19,439 nt of DNA from Methanocella_A sp035319305 (GTDB lineage: Archaea; Halobacteriota; Methanocellia; Methanocellales; Methanocellaceae): positions 1-19,439 of the forward strand of contig DATHCY010000023.1 of NCBI GenBank assembly GCA_035319305.1. Direction: 5' to 3'. This document shows, one piece after another, positions 7,642 to 14,238 of this stretch (the stretch's first letter is position 1; each line of letters opens with the position of its first letter). The notes beneath the pieces are model-generated. The model saw only the letters and a program-made list of their open reading frames with translations. It was not told where the DNA came from and did no database searches. Both the position numbers and the translations under genes were made by a program.

Positions 7642-9005
7642 GTCCACGTATAATATTCATAGGTGGCGGTGGGGCGGGGCTCACCGCGGCTTTCCACCTA
7701 GCCCGTAAGTCGCACGACATGCAAATCACCGTTTTTTCCCGGGACCCCGTTGTGGCATATAGCCATTGTGGGATGCCTTTCGTCCTAGATAAGATCATAC
7801 CAGGATTCGACAGGCTTGTCATATATGGTCCAGAAGCCTTCAAAGACCTGGGACTGGATGTCCGTACCTCTACGGCGATCAAGGAGATCGACATCGATGA
7901 CAAAGCAGTGATCACCGAAACGGGCGAGCGGATAGAGTATGATAGGCTCGTCATTGCCACCGGCCCCTCCCCATTCATTCCTCCCGTGCCCGGCACTAGT
8001 CTGGACGGCGTGTGCACCCTGGCCAACCTGGAAGACGGTAAAAAACTCTCAGAGCGGATGAACGCCGTGAAGTACGCCGTCATCATCGGCGGAGGCCCTA
8101 TCGGGCTGGAAACGGCTCCCGCATTCCTCGATGCAGGCGCAAAGGTGGCGATCATCGAGCGCCTGCCACAGCTCATGCCATCGGCGCTCGATCCTGATAT
8201 GGCAACTCTGGTGCAAACGCACCTAGAGAAACGGGGTGCGAAGATCATCACCGGCAGGGGGGTGGAGTCCATTAACGGAAAAACTCAAGTGGAATCAGTC
8301 ACCTGCGGAGGTGAAACGATGCCCGCTGACTTGGTATTGCTGTCCGCAGGCGTCCGCCCGAACACAGCTCTCGCCCGGCGGTCCGGAATTGATTTGGGGG
8401 CTACAGGTGGTATCATCGTGGATGAGTACTTCCGAGTTCAGCGAAACGGAAAAGTCCTGGACGATGTACTGGCGGCCGGCGATTGCGTCGAAGTTACCGG
8501 GTTGATCACTGGCAAGCCCGGCATCTTTGCCGTGGGCAGCGTCGCCAACCGACAGGCCGGCTACGTCGCCGACTACCTTCTGGGCAGAAAGAGGCCCTAC
8601 CCACCCGTGCTATGCCCGACGATCAACGTGATCGGGGGCCTCCATGTCGGCAGCGTCGGACTGAATACCCATGCCTGTGAAGCGGCCGGGATCAAACCAG
8701 TTACCTTTAACGCTAGGGGAGCCACCCGGGCACGCTATTACCCCGGAAGGACATCCGTCGAGATCAAGCTACTGTCCGACGGCGACCGGCTTATCGGAGG
8801 GCAGATAGTCGGCGGGGAAAACGTGCATAGCAAGGTCAACGTACTGGCGCTTGCCATCGGCAAAGGCATGACACCGGCCGATCTGGCGGAGGCCGAGACC
8901 TGCTATGCACCCCCTGTAACGCCGATGATAGATCCCCTGACCTATGCTGCAGAGATGCTTGCACTCAAGAACGCCCGGTTAAAAAAAGCTGATTATGGTC
9001 ATTGA
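7638..9005 (+). CDS. FAD-dependent pyridine nucleotide-disulfide oxidoreductase (NADH oxidase / CoA-disulfide reductase type)
   Basis: A 455-residue flavoprotein of the single-cysteine branch of the family. The FAD-binding Rossmann motif GGGGAGLTAA is at residues 9-18 and the redox-active Cys44 is in YSHCGMPF. ATGPSPF is at 107-113, and the NAD(P)H-binding GGGPIGLE is at 151-158. The FAD-ribityl motif AAGDCVE has Asp282. The C-terminal dimerisation domain ends in AETCYAPPVTPMIDPL. Such enzymes reduce CoA disulfide or polysulfide, or oxidise NADH with O2; the exact reaction cannot be chosen from sequence. In an anaerobe, oxygen or thiol-redox defence is a reasonable inference. It is translationally coupled to the winged-helix gene. 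The protein is soluble with no signal peptide. Confidence 0.9.
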   Translation: MSPRIIFIGGGGAGLTAAFHLARKSHDMQITVFSRDPVVAYSHCGMPFVLDKIIPGFDRLVIYGPEAFKDLGLDVRTSTAIKEIDIDDKAVITETGERIEYDRLVIATGPSPFIPPVPGTSLDGVCTLANLEDGKKLSERMNAVKYAVIIGGGPIGLETAPAFLDAGAKVAIIERLPQLMPSALDPDMATLVQTHLEKRGAKIITGRGVESINGKTQVESVTCGGETMPADLVLLSAGVRPNTALARRSGIDLGATGGIIVDEYFRVQRNGKVLDDVLAAGDCVEVTGLITGKPGIFAVGSVANRQAGYVADYLLGRKRPYPPVLCPTINVIGGLHVGSVGLNTHACEAAGIKPVTFNARGATRARYYPGRTSVEIKLLSDGDRLIGGQIVGGENVHSKVNVLALAIGKGMTPADLAEAETCYAPPVTPMIDPLTYAAEMLALKNARLKKADYGH

Positions 9006-9034
9006 GGGGTAGACTATTTCTCAGACTGGATACA

Positions 9035-9132
9035 TTTAAAACGGTTGCCCTCAGGTCTCATAGACGACGATCGCTGCACTGCACTCTTAAACGATTGCCC
9101 ATAGGAGCGAGACAGCAGACGATCGCTTCACA
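9035..9132 (+). repeat. Imperfect tandem duplication, about 50-bp unit
   Basis: Two imperfect units lie head to tail after the flavoprotein gene. The unit starts TTTAAAACGGTTGCCC (9035-9050) and TCTTAAACGATTGCCC (9085-9100), 13 of 16 identical. The unit ends GATCGCTGCACTG (9069-9081) and GATCGCTTCACAG (9121-9133), 11 of 13 identical. The spacing is 50 bp at the left edge and 52 bp at the right; the middle is diverged. The second unit runs into the palindrome at 9119-9145. Confidence 0.55.
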
Positions 9133-9145
9133 GTGAAGCGATCGT
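9119..9145. terminator. 13-bp perfect inverted repeat between convergent genes
   Basis: ACGATCGCTTCAC at 9119-9131 is followed by one base (A) and its exact reverse complement at 9133-9145. It lies between the rightward flavoprotein (ends 9005) and the leftward small winged-helix gene (ends 9172). It could work as a bidirectional stop or RNA-stabilising structure; with a one-base centre it is also a near-perfect DNA palindrome and could be a protein site. Short T-rich sequence (TATTCTTGTTAG) follows on the plus strand. Confidence 0.5.
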
Positions 9146-9171
9146 ATTCTTGTTAGAATCGCCCTTGGCAT

Positions 9172-9483
9172 CTAAGGCCGTAACAGATCCATTTTATACG
9201 CCAGCCTTCGTCCCTTTTCCGAGATGGCGAACTCGACCTTGGAGCCTTTTTTAACCCGTACTGCCAGCCCAAGCTCCAGCAACGATTTATCATGGCCAAA
9301 ATTTTTCCAGCTACTATCCAAAGCCTTCAGTATGATCGCCTTATCAATGACCAACTCGCTGGATATTTTCGCGATGCTTGCAGACGCGGGGAACAGATTA
9401 TCTAAGTAAAGCAAGACTTCAGTTTTCGAATCTTTCATTTTATCAAATTCAGAGGCGGACTGGCCATATCTAATCAAGTCCAT
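9172..9483 (-). CDS. Small winged-helix-like protein
   Basis: A 103-residue protein. SKTEVLLYLDNLFPASASIAKISSELVID and AIILKALDSSWKNF form a helix-turn-helix-like core. The segment LLELGLAVRVKKGSKVEFAISEKGRRLAYKM resembles a wing followed by the G-R-R-L-A-Y end often seen in archaeal winged-helix proteins. The frame is open upstream to 9612, but the ATG at 9483 is chosen because a TATA box (ATTTTATATA on the minus strand, 9511-9520) predicts transcription starting near 9489. It is probably a DNA-binding regulator; its target is unknown. It is the same length as the 7330 regulator but not an obvious close copy. It is convergent with the flavoprotein gene. Confidence 0.7.
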   Translation of the reverse strand: MDLIRYGQSASEFDKMKDSKTEVLLYLDNLFPASASIAKISSELVIDKAIILKALDSSWKNFGHDKSLLELGLAVRVKKGSKVEFAISEKGRRLAYKMDLLRP

Positions 9484-9840
9484 ACAGAATAATAGATTCC
9501 AATCTCTGCATATATAAAATTTGTCCCGCATGATCAACAGTAAATATTGATGCTTAGGGGCTGACGAATGAAAATATGGGGATAAGGGACGACAGGGTGG
9601 GTTACCGGGCATATGGATAACTACCTGTCAAGACTGGTCAGAAAAGGAAAAATGGTTCGGTAGGATAGACGCTAGATTACATGATGTCTTTGCACTATTC
9701 CAGTTTATCAGCTTCATGCGCCCCTGATCTGAAGAGATTTCGGCTATGAAAGAAGGACTCGTTGAACAGGCATGGGCGTGGAAAGTTCCTCAGATACATA
9801 TACCCTGCATTGAGGGGGCGCTGGGATGGTGTCGAGAAAA
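9484..9840. other. Intergenic region, no convincing gene
   Basis: Between the two divergent genes lie about 420 bp. At the left end is the TATA box of the leftward gene (9511-9520). The middle holds only short open frames (for example a 16-codon frame from 9614) with no support. A frame from 9746 reads for 87 codons but runs out of phase through the signal peptidase start, so I do not call it. No RNA gene was recognised. Confidence 0.4.
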
Positions 9841-9895
9841 CATATATCCGAATAATTGCAAACAAGATCTCGAACAAGATCGATCGTCTCTGGAG
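9841..9895 (+). promoter_or_regulatory. Signal peptidase promoter and ribosome binding site
   Basis: CATATATCC at 9841-9849 is a TATA-like box that places the transcript start near 9870. GGAG at 9892-9895 is spaced 8 nt from the ATG at 9904, which selects that start over the upstream in-frame ATG at 9856. AACAAGATC occurs twice (9861-9869 and 9873-9881), just at the predicted transcript start. Confidence 0.45.
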
Positions 9896-9903
9896 AAACT
9901 TCA

Positions 9904-10494
9904 ATGGCAAACATTCGAGACTGGGCTAAAAAATTCAAAGCTGATCACCCGACCATCTACAGCTTCGCCAAAGACCTGGCCTTTTCCCTCGTTGTGGTCT
10001 CTGTCATAGCGCTGATCCTTTATGCCTATTCCGGCACTTGGCCTCCGGAGGCGGCGGTTAGCGGTGTCAGCATGCTTCCGCATTTACATGAAGGTGATTT
10101 GGTCCTGTTACAGAGCATAGACCGCTCGCCGATACATACCTATGACGCGTCAGTGCCAATAAACTACACGACCTATGAGGGCTATGGAGATATTATCGTA
10201 TATCATCCGCATGGCGACATGTCCGCGCCTATGGTCATCCATCGGGTGATTAGGTGGGTCAACCGGTCTGAGACCATGTATGTTGACTGGCATGGGAATG
10301 AGGTTAAAGCGCCTCATTCAGGGTACATTACGCTCGGCGATAATAATGATGGCGTTTACGATCAGGAAGGCAGCGTCTGTTATAATGATCCGGTCAGGCC
10401 GGAATGGATCCATGGGGTGGTCAAGTTTCGGGTACCATACCTCGGGTATATAAAGGAGGTCGTTTCCGGACTTTTATCCGGTTATTTTACATGA
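9904..10494 (+). CDS. Signal peptidase I, archaeal (ER-like) type
   Basis: A 196-residue membrane protease of the S26B family that removes signal peptides from exported proteins. One membrane segment at residues 25-43 (AFSLVVVSVIALILYAY) is followed by the outside catalytic domain. The nucleophile Ser56 is in VSGVSMLPHLHEGDLV. His113 is in VIHRVI, replacing the general-base Lys of bacterial enzymes, and Asp146/Asp149 are in TLGDNNDGVYD. This Ser/His/Asp set is typical of archaeal and ER signal peptidases. A second hydrophobic stretch near the C-terminus (YLGYIKEVVSGLLSGYF) may be a weak second anchor. The start at 9904 is set by GGAG 8 nt upstream. Decayed sequences follow directly downstream. 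Confidence 0.92.
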   Translation: MANIRDWAKKFKADHPTIYSFAKDLAFSLVVVSVIALILYAYSGTWPPEAAVSGVSMLPHLHEGDLVLLQSIDRSPIHTYDASVPINYTTYEGYGDIIVYHPHGDMSAPMVIHRVIRWVNRSETMYVDWHGNEVKAPHSGYITLGDNNDGVYDQEGSVCYNDPVRPEWIHGVVKFRVPYLGYIKEVVSGLLSGYFT

Positions 10495-10501
10495 TGAATG
10501 A

Positions 10502-10630
10502 CGTACATTCGGGTCGTTGGAAATTTACGAAACCTTTAGGATACTGAGGCCGTGGGGCGAGGAACCCCGTCGTTTTAACGGTTTGGCGAACCCGCACATC
10601 GAAGCAGAAACTAAGCAGATGTATGAGTAA
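10502..10630 (+). pseudogene. Possible C-terminal remnant of an IS200/IS605-type TnpB
   Basis: A 42-codon open stretch with no usable start begins 7 nt after the signal peptidase stop and ends at TAA 10628-10630. Its reading (LRPWGEEPRRFNG, then LANPHIEAETKQMYE) resembles the variable C-terminal tails of TnpB-like proteins, from memory. About 25 nt later GAAGTTCCACCGTATGGCGG (10652-10671) looks like a decayed terminal hairpin of such elements (CCACC/GGCGG with one mismatch). The zinc-finger and RuvC parts of TnpB are absent, so at most this is a relic. The identification is tentative. Confidence 0.35.
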
Positions 10631-10739
10631 TCGCATATAATACTATATTTTGAAGTTCCACCGTATGGCGGCCAAAAGTTGAGCGTACATTCATTGGGAT
10701 CGTGTTCCATTATCGCCTGATGGGCTTCCATGTGCATAG

Positions 10740-11175
10740 CGCGATGCAGAGATGGCAGGCAAAATCTGGAGTGCTGGTAGCGATATCAGCTCATCGCCAT
10801 CGATGCAGGTTCCCGGTCTGTCAGGCATCGAGCTCATTAATGATGGGTCGGGGCTTAAATCGGGCGGCGCGTTATGGGGGTGGGGCATCGTTCGGTCGTC
10901 GTCATCTTATAGCTATTCATTTACAGATCTCACGCCGGTGCAGGTGCCTCTATCAGGGGTGACAGCGTTCTCTGATGGCCCGGATTTCGGCATTGGGCTG
11001 TTATCAGACGGCTCGGTTATGTCGTGGGGTAGGAACGACCAGGGGCAGCTCGGCAGCGGATCTGCTTCGATCTCCGGCTCTGACGAGCCCCTGGGTCCTG
11101 GTGAATTTAGATGTGATCAGTGCTGTTACTGCAGCGCCATCCCTAATGACAACTTCGTCACATCTTCGCAGCTAA
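10740..11175 (+). pseudogene. Degraded RCC1-repeat (beta-propeller) protein fragment
   Basis: The frame from 10752 reads like tandem RCC1 repeats: GKIWSAGSD, then VPGLSGIELINDGSGLKS with GALWGWG, then LTPVQVPLSGVTAFSDG with LSDGSVMSWGRNDQGQLGSGS. After about 11080 the homology continues only in the next frame (SPWVLVNLDVISAVTAAPS, ending at TAA 11173), so there is a frameshift. A stop lies just before 10740 and no signal peptide or membrane anchor is in frame. Intact archaeal RCC1-repeat proteins are usually several hundred residues and secreted; this is an internal fragment of two to three repeats. I infer a dead gene. Confidence 0.55.
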
Positions 11176-11188
11176 CATCGGTTCAGAA

Positions 11189-11575
11189 TCAGTCTTCATC
11201 TATGGTGGCCGGGTTATAGGGGTAAAATTCGGCAGCTTCGTCCACCTCATCGTCGGCGGTTTCCGCTCGATCTATGGCCGGTGTTGGTTCTGGTATATCT
11301 TCAGTGGCGCTCTCTATATTGTTGTCAGGTTTGGTCTCGCGCTTGCTATCCTTGTTGCTCGAGGTTGAATTAGGTTTGGCTGGAGCGTTGGGGGTTCTGC
11401 TTATCGTGATCGGCTTGCTGATGTGTGGTCGCCGCTCGAAAAACGAACGGTGATTTTCTCTTTCTCTCTAATGGGGGGTGTGGAGGGCGAAAGATCCCTG
11501 TGGGGTGAGGTGGATATTCTTGGGGTGGGTTATTCCTTCGCTTTTAATCTGCTCGCTCTTCCTGGGCATATTCAT
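11189..11575 (-). pseudogene. Acidic low-complexity protein gene interrupted by one in-frame TAG
   Basis: Leftward from the ATG at 11575 the frame reads MNMPRKSEQIKSEG through 35 codons to TAG at 11470-11468. It then continues in the same frame for 92 codons to TGA at 11191-11189. The second part is rich in Pro, Thr, Asn, Glu and Asp, for example NIESATEDIPEPTPAIDR, and ends NPATIDED. Its codon use (ATA, GAC, GCC, AAC) matches real neighbours. The plus-strand frame through the same DNA uses many TTG codons and looks like a shadow. A TATA-like box (11602-11614) is placed for a transcript starting near 11580. Either it is a pseudogene with an amber mutation, or the TAG is read through. A G6 run next to the TAG (11472-11477) also makes an indel possible. 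Function unknown. Confidence 0.45.
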
Positions 11576-11671
11576 CTTTTGAACTTATCCTACAATACCA
11601 TTAATATTATAAAAATAGCATTATTAATATGTAATATATATCAATACATTCAATCATTTGCACGAGGAATC
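11576..11671. promoter_or_regulatory. Very AT-rich divergent promoter
   Basis: This 96-bp gap contains two oppositely oriented TATA-like boxes. For the leftward ORF, TTTTTATAATATT reads on the minus strand at about 11602-11614. For the rightward kinase, AATATATAT lies at 11633-11641, which predicts a start near 11664. GAGG at 11664-11667 precedes the TTG at 11672 by 4 nt. The base composition contrasts sharply with the flanking coding DNA. Confidence 0.45.
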
Positions 11672-13246
11672 TTGACGCAGGAATACGCAGCTGGCTACGA
11701 GGGCAAGACAAGCGAAGAACTGATCCAGATTATCAAAGACCTTAGGCGGGAAATCGAATCGTGCAGGGAAGAGGAGAACAAATGCCTTGCGTTGACAAAC
11801 CGCCTATACCGGAGCGAAGCCCGCTTCATCAGGCTACAAGAGATCGCACACCTTGGCTACTGGACTTGGGATATTCCCCGGGATCTGGTGGAATGGTCCG
11901 ATGAAGTGTACCGGATCTTCGGAGCGGATCCGAATACGTTCCAGCCTAGCTACGACACTTTTATCAAAGCTGTCCATCCCGATGATAGAGAAATGGTCGA
12001 CAGGGTGATAAAGGAAACTTTGACCAAAAAAACGTCCTATCAGCTCGTATACAGGATCTATCGTCCAGACGGGACCATACGATTCATCAGCAGCCAGGGC
12101 GGGGTCAATTATGAGGAATCCGACCATCCGGTGAGCATGCTCAGCACAGTCTTTGATATCACATCCCGTAAGCTGGCGGAGATCGACCTCAACCGGGCGG
12201 AGAGCATCGCCCACCTGGGACACTGGATCTGGGACATCAGGAATCGCCGGGTAAAGTGGTCGAATGAAATGTACCACATCTTCGGCGTAGACCCTCAGAC
12301 CTTCAAGCCCACGTATGAGGCCTACCTTGAAATGGTCCATCCCGATGACCTAGATCTAGTAAAAAGCGCAGTAGAAGCAACGTTCAGGAATGAAAAGCCC
12401 TATGACATGGACTATCGTATCATCAGACCTGACGGCTCGATCCGGTATGTCCATAGCCAAGGCCAGGTCATCTTCAATCAGTCCGGCAAGCCGGTGAAGA
12501 TGTTGAGATCTATCCAGGACATCACTGGCAGAAAAATGATTGAGATCAGGCTTCAGGAACTGAAGGATCAAGCCGAACTCTACATAGATATCATGGCCCA
12601 TGACATCAATAACCTGAATCAGCTGATCCTATCTAACCTGGAAATCCTCAGCAACGATCCTTCCCTGTCATCAGAACAGCTCCAGCCGGTAAAGGCTTCG
12701 TTGGATGCCGTGGAAGGGAGCGTCTGCATCATAGACAGCGTCAGGAAGCTTCAGAGAATATCGGATATAGCGCTTCCGTTAGAACGGGTCGATATCGCAG
12801 AAATAATCGGTGAGTGCATCCAAGAGGCTCCCAAAGACCATAACAAACATGTTACCATCCAATTCGATCCACAGACCAGCATGATTGTGAGAGGAACAGG
12901 TCTTCTGAAGGAGGTTTTTTGTAACCTTATCAACAACTCCATCAAGTACTCGGGAGATACTGTGACCATTGATATCAACATGGAGCACATCCTTCAGGGA
13001 AATAAAAAGTACTGTAAAACCACGATCACCGATAATGGCCATGGCATTCCCGAAGAGGTAAAGCCAAAACTGTTCCACCGCTTCGTTCGAGGGACGGTTA
13101 GGGCACAGGGCAAAGGCCTGGGATTATATATCGTAAGGATGCTGGTAGAAAAATGCGGGGGCTCTGTGAGCGTGGAGAACAGGGTACCTGGGGATTACAC
13201 CAAGGGCAGCAAATTTACGGTCATGCTGCCTGCCTACGAAGGGTGA
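11672..13246 (+). CDS. Histidine kinase with two PAS domains and an H-D-I-N-N phospho-acceptor box
   Basis: A 524-residue predicted soluble kinase. A short coiled coil (about 18-48) precedes two similar PAS/PAC domains at about 48-165 and 172-290. Both begin with IAHLG.W.WDI and carry HPDD and a YRI.RPDG strand, so they look like an internal duplication. The phospho-acceptor region is MAHDINNLNQ with His310, instead of the common H-E-L-R-T-P box. The ATPase domain has N-box CNLINNSIKYS, G1 TDNGHGIPE and G2 GKGLGLYIV, with a DYTKGSKF ending. The frame is open back to 11423, but that part covers the AT-rich promoter; TTG at 11672 is chosen because a TATA box and GAGG precede it. It is paralogous in its core to the kinase at 17446. 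No receiver gene is adjacent. Confidence 0.87.
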   Translation: MTQEYAAGYEGKTSEELIQIIKDLRREIESCREEENKCLALTNRLYRSEARFIRLQEIAHLGYWTWDIPRDLVEWSDEVYRIFGADPNTFQPSYDTFIKAVHPDDREMVDRVIKETLTKKTSYQLVYRIYRPDGTIRFISSQGGVNYEESDHPVSMLSTVFDITSRKLAEIDLNRAESIAHLGHWIWDIRNRRVKWSNEMYHIFGVDPQTFKPTYEAYLEMVHPDDLDLVKSAVEATFRNEKPYDMDYRIIRPDGSIRYVHSQGQVIFNQSGKPVKMLRSIQDITGRKMIEIRLQELKDQAELYIDIMAHDINNLNQLILSNLEILSNDPSLSSEQLQPVKASLDAVEGSVCIIDSVRKLQRISDIALPLERVDIAEIIGECIQEAPKDHNKHVTIQFDPQTSMIVRGTGLLKEVFCNLINNSIKYSGDTVTIDINMEHILQGNKKYCKTTITDNGHGIPEEVKPKLFHRFVRGTVRAQGKGLGLYIVRMLVEKCGGSVSVENRVPGDYTKGSKFTVMLPAYEG

Positions 13247-13595
13247 TAGTCGTTTGAAAGGTTTCGTACTCACAGATCGGATTGATCATTGTCCTTGTCC
13301 GGTTTATCGTGGACGAAATGATCGTTGCGTTGTGGATGGGGATTGTTTCGACGCAACCGCTTTTATCGTATTTCGAGCAATCCATAACAAGCACATCGCA
13401 GCGATCATCTTTATCTGACAGCATAGATACAAATGCCCGTCCAATAACCTCTACGAAGCTATGTTAGTCTAAAACCCTCCAAAAATGACTATAACGAGAA
13501 ATGTGGCCGGTGATCCTATCGTAAGACAGATAATCAGGTAGCAGTCTCGTCAATAGGCCACAGAGAATAAGGCTGTATAAGCAAACTTCTCACAA
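13247..13595. other. Intergenic region with a doubtful leftward ORF
   Basis: These 349 bp lie between the kinase and purO. The only stretch with protein-like character is leftward, from a stop at about 13466 through ATG 13424 to 13221 (FVEVIGRAFVSMLSDKDD then CDVLVMDCSKYDKSGC). It overlaps the kinase 3' end by 26 nt and has no ribosome binding site or TATA box, so it may be a relic of a gene. The rightward frame at 13282-13467 looks like its shadow. No RNA gene or repeat other than the hairpin at 13596 was seen. Confidence 0.3.
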
Positions 13596-13617
13596 ACCAA
13601 CGACTTTAGTCGTTGGT
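13596..13617. repeat. Perfect hairpin resembling an IS200/IS605 terminal hairpin, overlapping the purO stop
   Basis: ACCAACGACT (13596-13605), TT, AGTCGTTGGT (13608-13617) form a 10-bp perfect stem with a two-base centre. The CTTTAG core flanked by a GC-mixed stem resembles the subterminal hairpins at the ends of IS200/IS605-family elements, from general knowledge. No tnpA or tnpB lies next to it. It overlaps the last codons and stop (TAA, 13608-13606) of purO and may also act as a transcript end for the por-purO operon. Confidence 0.5.
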
Positions 13618-14238
13618 AATTGACTGCGGCCCATTATATACGCCGATGCTGAACTCGTCGCCCTTTCCCCGGAATGCGCCGGCCGCACATACCGGCTTCT
13701 CGAAGGTCAGGTTGTACAGCTTCTTAGCCACTCCCTCTGCCGATGATGCCTCAATGGTCAGGCGGGAGAACATGGTCTTCTCGTAGGTTGCAACCATTAG
13801 GCACTCGTTTTCCTCCAGAGGGAACGAACTGACGTTTATGCCATCTTTGGTCACGATACCTAGGAACGCGTCATGTTTGGATACTACCGCGGCGATCCTG
13901 GGCGTGTTCAGCGAGTCCTTCTCATAGTCCATAGCCAATAAACTCAACGCGATCGCATCCCGAACTGGATAGCCCATCTCGAGCTTCTCTGCTATGGCGT
14001 CGGTATGAGAGCCGTTGGTCACAATGGCAGCGCTGGGCACTATCCGAATGCAGTTGTAGGAGATGTAAGGGCTCTTTTCCAGGTCTTTGATATCCTTTGG
14101 CATGATAGCTATAGTGCTCTCGTTCAGCCTGATCGCATAGCGGTTTGGAAATGAGCGGGATGACACCCTGTATCCCGCCCACAATCTATCATTCGTCTTA
14201 CCTATGATGACGAATCGGCCGACGTACACCGGCTTCAC
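13606..14238 (-). CDS. purO: IMP cyclohydrolase, archaeal PurO type
   Basis: A 210-residue enzyme catalysing the last step of purine synthesis, ring closure of FAICAR to IMP. The archaeal PurO family is unrelated to the bacterial PurH domain. The N-terminal signature VGRFVIIGKT followed by AGYRVSSRSFPNRYAI is characteristic. Other conserved blocks are YISYNCIRI, VTNGSHTDAIAEKL, ALSLLAMDYEKDSLNTPRI and the C-terminal FSIGVYNGP. It starts with GTG at 14238, overlapping the porB stop in a GTGA junction, so it is translationally coupled to the POR operon as the distal gene. The last residues (TND-stop) are encoded inside a hairpin that looks like an insertion-element end, so the native C-terminus may have been altered by a few residues. 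Confidence 0.93.
   Translation of the reverse strand: MKPVYVGRFVIIGKTNDRLWAGYRVSSRSFPNRYAIRLNESTIAIMPKDIKDLEKSPYISYNCIRIVPSAAIVTNGSHTDAIAEKLEMGYPVRDAIALSLLAMDYEKDSLNTPRIAAVVSKHDAFLGIVTKDGINVSSFPLEENECLMVATYEKTMFSRLTIEASSAEGVAKKLYNLTFEKPVCAAGAFRGKGDEFSIGVYNGPQSITND

Noticed and set aside
9035..9145. Possible CRISPR-like repeat
   Set aside because: Only two imperfect units, no constant repeat with unique spacers, and no cas genes.
9746..10009. 87-codon plus-strand frame beginning MKEGLVEQAWAWK
   Set aside because: It runs out of phase through the start of the well-supported signal peptidase and has no ribosome site or recognisable family.
10502..10692. CGTACATTC at 10502-10510 and 10684-10692 as a target-site duplication around a small inserted element
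   Set aside because: A 9-bp repeat at this distance is expected by chance several times in a window this size, and IS605-type elements do not make target duplications.
11220..11453. Plus-strand Ser/Ala-rich frame ending in a hydrophobic segment and GRRSKNER, which could be a membrane anchor for the RCC1 fragment in the same frame
   Set aside because: Two stops separate it from the RCC1 frame, it uses many TTG codons unlike neighbours, and the opposite strand reads as a far more natural acidic protein tail.
11423..11671. N-terminal 83-residue extension of the 11672 kinase
   Set aside because: It translates AT-rich promoter DNA and overlaps the leftward ORF; a TATA box and GAGG support TTG at 11672.
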